Shown here piece by piece: positions 48,444-57,281 of a DNA stretch of 64,000 bases. Under the pieces are notes generated by a model, which made no database searches, was not told the origin of the DNA, and was given only the letters and a program-made list of their open reading frames with translations. Numbering within the stretch: position 1 is the first letter of the stretch; each line of letters begins with the position of its first letter. A program made the position numbers and the translations under genes. Origin of the DNA: Agapanthus africanus (Eukaryota > Streptophyta > Magnoliopsida > Asparagales > Amaryllidaceae); contig CM057338.1 in assembly GCA_030015575.1 (NCBI GenBank), forward strand, positions 135,619,546 through 135,683,545. Reading direction: 5' to 3'.

Positions 48444-49438
48444 AGGAGCGCCATCTGTTTTATGTTAGCTGCTTGCTCTTCGGCTTCTTTGTCCTTCTTT
48501 TCGAGGACTCTGTGTAGATAGTCAGCGTCAGTTTCTTGTTCATGGCGCTGCTCTGGTGATACTTCCGAACTTTCTTTCGGTTCGGTAAGTGCAGCCATCA
48601 CAATCATCATCTCCTGAAGCTTCTGTTGCTGCTCCTAGGCTTTTTTCATGAATCGGGTAAGCGGTCGGTGACCCGTCGAAGCACGGCTTTCCTCCTTTCC
48701 GAAAGCCATATAAACCGTGTGCATTACCATGCTCCCAGACTTGGGGCGTCTGTGTTCAGCGCTTTTACGGTTCGCCATATTCACAGGGGCTTTTTGCGGC
48801 CTCCTTTTCTTTTGAGTGATTGAAGTTGAGGGAGCTGTTATAGTGGGCACCCAAGTAGCTGTTGCTTTTTATGGCTTGATAGTACGGTCCTCTTCCCGCT
48901 GAACTTTCATCTTTTTCTGTTGACGGAGATAGTTTTCATCAATCACCGACTCTTGGACTTGTCGCCAGACTTTGTAAATTTTAGAGAACATCCGCTGAGG
49001 GGGCTGCTCCGGCTGCTTCTCTGGAATATTCCTCACATGTGAAGGAGTTCGCTTCAGCACCGCAGTAGGAGAGTTTCTGCACACCGTGTTTAGCAATTCA
49101 AAGCTGTTCCCGGTTGGAACAGCAGTATCGGTCCCCACCGTTGGAACTGTCGGAGTTATCCCAGAGGGGGAGTTGCCTCTAGCCTTTCTCACTCGGCGCC
49201 AGTGGCGACGTCGAGCATGTCGTGCTGATGGAGTTGTTTCAGCTATAAGGGTGACCTCCTCATGCCCCCTGTGTTGGTCAGAATCTGCTGGTACCAGCAT
49301 TTTAAAGACCGACGTCCGTTGAACAGGGACGGCCAACCTGTCAAAAGCGGACTTACGAGCAGGGGAAGCAACCTTGGTGATTTCGCCTGAAACTGGAATA
49401 GGGAAAGCTATGCGCTTTGGGATAACGCCTTCTGGTAT
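48444..49438 (-). repeat. Duplicated piece of T2 gag beside the E5 LTR
   Basis: Collinear with 55820-56815. It contains the same parts of the T2 leader ORF (48635-48850 and 48869-49336) with the same stops, so it was copied together with the LTR rather than being an independent gene. It ends abruptly at 49438, where filler and then E5 internal sequence begin. Confidence 0.8.
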
Positions 49439-49464
49439 CCGCTTCGGGATAACCTTGGTGATTT
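49439..49464. other. Templated filler at the E5/T2 rearrangement junction
   Basis: CCGCTTCGGGATAAC matches T2 at about 56787-56802, and AACCTTGGTGATTT matches 49370-49383. The two overlap at AAC and bridge T2 gag and E5 3' sequence. Such patchwork is typical of error-prone end joining with template copying. Confidence 0.65.
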
Positions 49465-49958
49465 TTCAGACTTATTTTTATCTTCAGATTAGTGACGTCC
49501 TTCATCTTACTAACCCTTGGGACAACGGCTCATAACTACTTCTTACTAGATCGTATAAGAAAACTGCTAATTTTCTTAGTTTTCTTAAAATTTTCTAATC
49601 TCATGGATGTAATTTTTCATTATCTAAACTTTTATTATCTTCTTTATATTTTTGAAAATTTTTAAATTTTTATAGGTTTTCAAAAATAAAATGTTTTATG
49701 CTTATGCAACTGATGATACAAGTGATGCGAAAATAAGCACAAACCTCCCCCAAACTTGTTTTCAACAGTGTCCTCACTGTTGCCATCTGGTAAAGCTCAA
49801 AAACCTGTAAGCTTGGGAGGAATTTATTAGTGGGGGCAAAATATATAAGTGAAGAACCTCCCCCAAACTTATTTTTGGCTCATCATTTTGTAAAAATTTT
49901 CTTTTCAAGAGCCAGAAAATATACCCCCCCAAACTTATGCAATGTTAATCTTTCAAAA
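49465..49958 (-). other. E5 3' non-coding region, truncated
   Basis: On the minus strand: three AAGTTTGGGGG-type tracts (ending near 49923, 49860 and 49746) and the CAACAGTG-AGGA-CACTGTTG hairpin (49764-49783). The part corresponding to 600-1770 of E1, with the structured module and true polypurine tract, is missing. Confidence 0.75.
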
Positions 49959-52900
49959 TTATATGAGGGGGTCAAAAATCAGTGGTCGATGCCAAGCTTT
50001 GCAAAGACCGAATGTTAACACCAACCATTCAAAAAATTTATCAATACAGTGCTCTGGTTGGTGGAAGAAAAAGTGGGGAAAGGTTAAGTGGTGGAATAGA
50101 ATGTGTTTGCGTCTCATTTTGGATTGACGATGCAGTGAGTACGATGGATTACTCGCATTCTTCTTACAATTCAGAAGAAGGGGTGGAGGTTTAATTTTAG
50201 TGAGTGGAACCTGATTCGTCTCTACACCCGTGTTATTCAGAAATGCGAGTTCATCAGCGAAGATCTCCTCAAAAGTTTCATCAATACCCCGAAGAATAAT
50301 GTCATCACAAAGTGCGGGGTGATCTTCAGACTCTAAAAATAGTTCATAATCCATGTTAATTGTTGACCCGGACATCTCAGTGGAAGAGTCCGTATGTGTA
50401 TGATACATAGTTGGGTCAAACAACATATGAAAAGAGTCAAGATCAGTATTATGAGGGTCATTAACTTCGCTGCTGTCGACATCCATTAAGTCGACAGAAC
50501 AGACCTGAGCAGTAGGTTCGGAGGGTACACTTCCCAACTTGTAGATGTTCATCTCAATTGTCCTCTTCCCGAAGGATAGGGTCATCGAACCATTACGACA
50601 GTTGATGATAGCGTTGGAAGTGGCCAAAAAGGGGCGACCTAAAATCACCGGAATTTGATTCCGTGAGTTCGCTACAGGCTGTGGATCAATTACAATAAAG
50701 TCTACAGGGAATATAAATTCCCCGATTTTTATTAACACATCCTCTAGTTCACCCCTAGATCTGGTGATTGATCGGTCAGCTATCTGGAGAGTGCAAGAAG
50801 ATGGTTTCAACTCTCCGATCCCTAACTGCTCATAAACTGAGAAAGGAAGCAGGTTAACACTTGCCCCAAGATCTTGTAGAGCACGGTTAATGTGTTTCTC
50901 CTCAATAGAGATGGAAATCGTAGGATATCCAGGATCCTTACGTTTTCTCGGTAATTGCTGGGGGAAAGCCGTGTCTACAGTCTTTGCCATGAATATCTTC
51001 TTGGGCATTTGTTTCTTCCTCTTTCTAGTGCACAAGTCTTTAAGAACTTTTGCATATGTGGGGACTTGTTGGATAGCATCTAGAAGAGGGATATTGATGT
51101 TAACATGTTTAAATATCTCAGTGATCTTCTCCATATGTGGACTTGGTGTGTTAGCCCTTAACCGATTAGGATAAGGTGCTTTAGCAATAAGTGCTGGGTC
51201 CATCATAGGAGAAGGAAGTGTGTGTGGAACCGATCCCAGTATAGAAGTGGGGATCGTCCGTGAAGGAGTAAAAGAGGTGGGCTGTAGTGGCGAGCCTTTT
51301 GAGAAACGAAGAATAGGCTCGGAAGAAGGTGGTGGGGTAGAAGAACTGGGGTCAGAGCTCGAAGTAGAAGTGTGTGTGTGAGGAAAGGTCTCAGCCGGGG
51401 TTTTATTGATTGATTTATCATTATCATCAAACTCTTCCCCAACATGATTTTCAAGCACTCTTCTAGATCTCAACGTGGTGTTTGCATTCACATGATGTGA
51501 ATAGCCAGGATTGGGTAAGGGTTGAGCTGGAAGTTTCCCTTTCTCTCTTGCACTAATTTCGGCTTTTAATCGTGCAATTTCTTCTTCCATCGATTTAATA
51601 CTCTCGTTTTGGGACGCAGAGTTTTTCTCAATTTTATCGACAGAAGACTTCATTTCAGCCGAAACTTGCATGATATTTGATAAGACCAAATTCATGTATT
51701 GTGCAAAAGAAGAGGATTCATCAGTTCCGGTCAACTGTAAAGGACTAGATAGTGCAGGTGTGTTGACCGGATTTTGAAAATTATGTGCTTGAAAGGGGTG
51801 CTGACTCAATTGAAGTTGTGGTTGCTGTTGTGGTGGAGGGACCTTTTGGAAATTGTTTTGGTCTGGAACCGTGTTTTGAGATTGTGATTGGTTCCAAGCA
51901 AAATTAGGGTGATTCCTCCAACCCTGATTATATGTGGAAGAAACTAGATCGTTTTTAGGTCTTTGAAATGCGGCATTGGTATGCTCACGACCTTGAAACG
52001 GACATTCTTCCGTCAAGTGAGACGGATCAGAACAGCAGCCACATACAGTTTTGGAAAGTGACATTTGATTAAGGGAGGCGGCTAAAAATTTGTTTTCCAT
52101 AGTCTCGAGTTTCTTGTGTATAGTTGAAATGTCCGCTCTAAGTCCTATGGAAATATCTGATTGGTTGTTGCCACTCCTAAATGACGGACTTTCCTACTGT
52201 AAAGACTTTTCAGCGAACTCTTCTAAATATCGCCAAGCTTCCCCATCATCCTTAGTCATAAAAGTACCTTGACACATGTTTTCAAGGCTCTGTTTAGTGT
52301 TAGGGTTACTACCCTCATAAATGATTCGGCACAATTCCTATCTAGGGATGCCGTGATGAGGACATTGAACCAAAAGATCCTTGAAACGTTCAAAGCATTT
52401 AGAGAATGGTTCAGCAGGGAGCTGGGCAAATTGATTCAGTTCGCTACGGATTTGAGCTGTCTTTTGTATTGGGTAAAATTTCTTAAGGAATGCAGTGACG
52501 AATTCTTCCCAATTCGTAATAGAATGTGCGGTAGTGTTATATAGCCACTTCTCGGCTATATCGCACAATGTAAATGGAAGAAGTCGTAGACGCATAGCAT
52601 CCACTGAAAGTTGTGACGTACCCATCATTGGGCATACGTTTTCAAATTTGGTGATGAAAACGTAAGCGTCCTCAGTCTCGAGTCCGTGGAATTTGGGTAA
52701 AAGGTTGATGTATTGGGGTTTAATCTCAAAGTTATCCCCGTTGGCTGGTGGAATGGATAAGCAGGTCGAAAGAGGACCTCGAATAGGGTAGCACCTCTCC
52801 TGGAGAGAGATGCGGGGTGGATTCTGCGCACCAACGGACGGCGGCAGATTAGGGTTAAAGAAGTTTGATGGATTCGGATCCATCGGTGTGGGTGTGGTAG

Positions 52901-52996
52901 TGGGTAAAGGAAAGGTAAATGGAGAAATATCGACTTCGGAGTCGACAAAGGGTACGCGGACTAAACGGGCACTAGAATCTCGTGTCCAGCCTATCT
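49959..52996 (-). pseudogene. gag: gag-protease ORF of E5 (pol-less Athila)
   Basis: One frame from about 52996 to 49959. The start codon of E3 is AAG here, so the first Met is at 52883. Capsid (AEKWLYNTT), then an in-frame TAG at 52338-52340 shared with E3 and another at about 52195. Next come the CGCC region, a long Pro/Ser/Gln linker and a protease with DLGASVNLLP and ILGRPFLATSN. After an acidic stretch the frame skips RT, RNase H and integrase and ends with FEWLVLTFGLCKA (49995-50033) plus a few residues. The 713 codons from 52100 to 49959 have no stop, unusually long for a decayed element. Confidence 0.85.
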
Positions 52997-53970
52997 TGCA
53001 CTAAAAAGGGTTAGTACAAGTGGCAGCGTTGGCTTATAATTAGGGGTAAATGAATGCGGTGTTTGCTTTGAAAAAGGGACCGATTTTTGAAAAAAAATGA
53101 TGCGACAAAACAAATGCAGCAACAAAAACCCTAGAATCTAGTGGTCACCTAGGTCCGGCTCTAGACCGCTCCTAACTGCCAAAAGACAAGTCGCAGGATA
53201 GAATCCTCCACTGCCTCTTTGTTCCCCTGTGGCCGGATAAGTGCTAGGTAAGTGGGAAGGTACTCCATTACGTAAGTAGTGGGCCTAATTAAAAACCACT
53301 AGCCTTAGACACACTCGCCTTAGGCACCACAAGAAAACGCGGATAAGCAATGAATTACCCACGGCCTTCTCTTGTCCTAATTGAGCACGACAGTCCTTAG
53401 AGTGATCTCTAGATTTCTTTTAGTTAATGTGGGTCAATGCGGATGCAAGTTTTGCGGTTTTCGGGGCCTAGGAAGGGTAATGAAATCCCCATCTAATTTG
53501 GATTTGGCCGTGCCCCTTAATTTCCGTATTTAGAATGCAAACAACCAAGAAACAAAATCACGCACAAATTTACTTTTGCAATTTGCGAGCTGCGATTATT
53601 TGCAAAGAAACCTGCAGAAATTGTTAGTTGGAGCTAAAAAGAGGAGAGAGGAGAAGGTAAGAAGCTTACAGAGAAAACCTAGCACAGAGATCCCTTCAGG
53701 TAGCCGCGGTTCCGCAGCATATGGGCACTTAGGCCGCGCTTCCGCGGTAGGGTAGTGAGAACACTGCACCAAACTTTTTCAGGGAGCTTCTGTAGACTCC
53801 CTCAGCTCTCTGGTATATTCCAAACAATTTTTCCAATTTCCAGCAAGCTCCAGATCTCCTTGCAATGAAACATAACAAATTGTTTAGGGTTTGCACGAAT
53901 TTTGATCTCAAAATAACAATGGAATAATTCTTTCAATTCAAACTATAATATGAAACGAATTAGCGCGCGA
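52997..53970 (-). other. Leader of E5
   Basis: Non-coding. It shares the CACTTACCTAGC and GGACCTAGGTGACC blocks with the E2 and E3 leaders. Near 53704-53749 it has two CCGCGGTTCCGC-like blocks echoing its own U3 repeat. Confidence 0.6.
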
Positions 53971-53988
53971 TCCCCGGCAACGGCGCTA
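53971..53988 (-). promoter_or_regulatory. Primer binding site of E5
   Basis: On the minus strand TAGCGCCGTTGCCGGGGA starts two bases after the LTR end. First base T, then A instead of G at position 2; otherwise tRNA-Asp type. Confidence 0.85.
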
Positions 53989-53990
53989 TT

Positions 53991-55819
53991 TGATTTAAAT
54001 GATTTCCGATTGTGTATGTAGAAAATAGAATAGAAATCACAACCAAAAATTATATTTGACCGCAATCAACTACGGTGTCAGTTGTAAATCGTAAGCGAGT
54101 GCGGATCGTCCACAGGGATTATGCGATTCGTTTCTATGTTTAATTTGTTTGAATCGAAAAGTTAATCGAAAAGAAAAGAAAACATGATTCAAGAATTTAT
54201 CGATTGATTCAGGTGTCACGATGTTTAATCAAGAATCAAGAAACTGATAAACAAATCAAGAATCGGTGTTTTGATGATATTTCCAACCAAATGTCAAGAA
54301 TCTAAATGTGGCTCGTAGGAATCGATCGGATCTATAGACGTAATGTAATCTCAAGATTTCGTGTTCTTATCCTTCGAAGGATTGATACTAGATCGATGAT
54401 GATCGACGAGAGTTGGGGCTTTCTTGATGAAACTAGGGTTTCATCGTTTAACCCTTGTTCTTTCGTAGATATCATTCACATTCTAGCCTCTAGCAATTTC
54501 AAGAAACGATCGTAACTCCCCAATCTCGAGCGATATCACTCAAGAAAGCATCGCAACGAATTGGGTCGTTGATTCTTGAACTTGCTAGGGTTTACAAAAC
54601 TCGTAGGATTCAAGAATCGATTTAAGATATATTACATCATCATTCTATTGATCGTCTCGACTCCTCGACGAGCGGAGTATTACTCAAACATCATCACACA
54701 GAAAGCATTCACGAATTGAAAAGATATCATGATGCGAGAATTTAAAGAAAACAAGATAAAAGAATATCACCTTTTATTTATATCAACAATTTGATTATAA
54801 TCGCTCAAGAACTACAAGAGGAAGAACTAAATTGTTGAATTGGCGTCGCTCGGCTCCGTGAGTCGTGGATCAGCTTGGACCACTTGCTCCGTTGAAGATC
54901 GGCTCGGCTCATAAAAGGTTGTAAGGCTTCTTGCTTGATGGGTACTCGGGATCTTGGCTTTTGATTGGAATTAGGGTTAGGGTTTCACACAAGTCCTCTC
55001 ACTAGACTTGTGGAAGAAGATGATGAAGGGGGTAAAAATGGAGAAGTATATAAGTCTTGGATAATGGATCCAAGTATCAAGTATATAGTATATCCTTTAA
55101 CCCTAGATTTAGGCTTCTATTTATAGACTTCCCAAACCCTAGGTCTAGGTTTGAAATTACAATTCCCTCCAAAAGTTTGTTGAGGAGTTTCTAGAAAGAG
55201 TTTGTTAGGAGCTAGCTTAGGGTTTAAGCTAGGATTAATTAAGCATTAGAAACCCTAGTTTGCTGATCTGGCAGAAATCTCTGGAGTCTTCTGGAATTTG
55301 TCATGTCTTTCTGAGCTTCTGGAAGTGAGGTAAGAGTTGTACAGCAAAATTGGATTGATGATGTGGCAGGACCGCCGCGGAACCACGGCTCAAGCCGGCT
55401 CCGGCCGCGGTTCCGCGGCCAAGTGTTGGCTTCATGGATTCACACTTCCAGTGTTGCTTTGGGCTACACTTTGTGGCTTTATCTGATCTGTGGAATTGTG
55501 TTTTGCCTTTTGGATTGCTACCAGATCTACAAACTTGGAGTTGGTGTAATGTTTGATCAGCACCATGTAAATTTTTGGCTTTTCTTCTGGGTTTTCCTGC
55601 ATAGATCTCAAAACAAGTGTTGCGCAATATACGGATGATGCGATGCCATGAAAATGCGGTCAATTTCTTTTATAGTGCCGGTTTTAAGGTCTAACACATG
55701 TAATCTGATATTTTGCGACAGATTTGCTAATATGTGAAATATGACTGCCGAACACTTCTATATGAATGCAAATGATGAGGAAATTGCCGGCTAAAATATA
55801 CAATATTTTCGACTAATCA
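53991..55819 (-). repeat. 5' LTR of E5 (1829 bp)
   Basis: TATA box TATAAATA on the minus strand at 55118-55125. GC inverted repeat at about 55375-55420. U5 block at about 54058-54116. Its right flank is T2 gag. Apparent ORFs such as 55301-55663 recur in the other LTR and are not genes. Confidence 0.9.
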
Positions 55820-57225
55820 AGGAGCGCCATCTGTTTTATGTTAGCTGCTTGCTCTTCGGCTTCTTTGTCCTTCTTTTCGAGGACTCTGTGTAGATAGTCA
55901 GCGTCAGTTTCTTGTTCATGGCGCTGCTCTGATGATACTTCCGAACTTTCTTTCGGTTCGGTAAGTGCAGCCATCACAATCATCATCTCCTGAAGCTTCT
56001 GTTGCTGCTCCTAGGCTTTTTTCATGGATCGGGTAAGCGGTCGGTGACCCGTCGAAGCACGGCTTTCCTCCTTTCCGGAAGCCATATAAACCGTATGCAT
56101 TACCATGCCCCCATACTTGGGGCGTCTGTGTTCAGCGCTTTTACGGTTCGCCATATTCACAGGGGCTTTTTGCGGCCTCCTTTTCTTTTGAGTGATTGAA
56201 GTTGAGGGAGCTGTTGTAGTGGGCCCCCAAGTAGCTGTTGCTTTTTATGGCTTGATAGTACGGTCCTCTTCCCGCTGAACTTTCAACTTTTTCTGTTGAC
56301 GGAGATAGTTTTCATCAATCACCGACTCTTGGACTTGTCGCCAGACTTTGTAAATTTTAGAGAACAGCCGCTGAGGGGGCTGCTCCGGCTGCTTCTTTGG
56401 AATATTCCTCACAGGTGAAGGAGTTCGCTTCAGCACCGCAGTAGGAGAGTTTCTGCACACCGTGTCTAGCAATTCAAAGCTGTTCCCGGTTGGAACAGCA
56501 GCATCGGTCCCCACCGTTGGAGCTGGCGGAGTTATCCCAGAGGGGGAGTTGCCTCCAGCCTTCCTCACTCGGCGCCAGTGGCGACGTCGAGCATGTCGTG
56601 CTGATGGAGTTGTTTCAGCTATAAGGGTGACCTCCTCATGCCCCCTGTGTTGTTCAGAATCTGCTGGTACCAGCATTTTAAAGACCGACGTCCGTTGAAC
56701 AGGGACGGCCAACCTGTCAAAAGTGGACTTCCGAGCAGGGGAAGCAACCTTGGTGATTTCGCCTGAAACTGGAGTAGGGAAAGCTATCCGCTTCGGGATA
56801 ACGCCTTCTGGTATTGCAGGCTTCTTTATGGGCCCGTTAGAGCTCTGGCCTAGTCCGTTAAAAACTGAAGCAGTGGAGTTGGGCGACCCGTTGAGAGGGG
56901 TTGCGGCAGTGGTAAGTCGATCGAAGACCGACTTCTTTGGAGCTTCTTGCGATGTCATTGGGGCGTTGAAGCTCATTGGTGGGAGTATGGTCCCAAAAAA
57001 TAGTCCAGTGGTGGCTTGAACCACCTGCTCCACCGGCATTTTGAAAAGGGAAGCCGCTTGGGGCCCATAAGTCACTCCTTCAGCAATGAGGGAGCGAGAG
57101 TTGCAGCTGCAGGCGGTGCAGTTCAAAGCCATCGATCTTCTGTTTTCTGCACGGAGCAAGACACCAAATCTTAGTACCTTGAATCCATAGGCAACCACAG
57201 CAAACCGCGATTTGCTCGCGAACAC
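55820..57225 (-). pseudogene. N-terminal region of the T2 gag frame
   Basis: ORF 57225-56245 contains several (S/T)-V/T-F-x-x-L modules (KSVFDRL, KSTFDRL, TSVFKML) and a basic HARRRHWRRVRK stretch, features seen near gag of Tat-like elements. A TAA at 56245-56247 and a TAG near 56012 interrupt it. The same frame continues through QKKRRPQKAPVN and a coiled-coil-like EKKDKEAEEQAANIKQM to 55825, and joins the capsid part beyond E5. It could instead be a separate upstream ORF, as in Ogre elements. Confidence 0.6.
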
Positions 57226-57281
57226 GACACACGAAGTGTGGAGTGGGAAGAGGAAAAGGTCCCACCGGGCATGCCCGAATC
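57226..57281 (-). other. Junction between T2 5' LTR and internal region
   Basis: The LTR ends in GGGGATCA at 57282. No convincing primer binding site is visible: the sequence reads GATTCGGGCATGCCCGG on the minus strand and I cannot match it to a tRNA end. It may be mutated. Confidence 0.4.
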
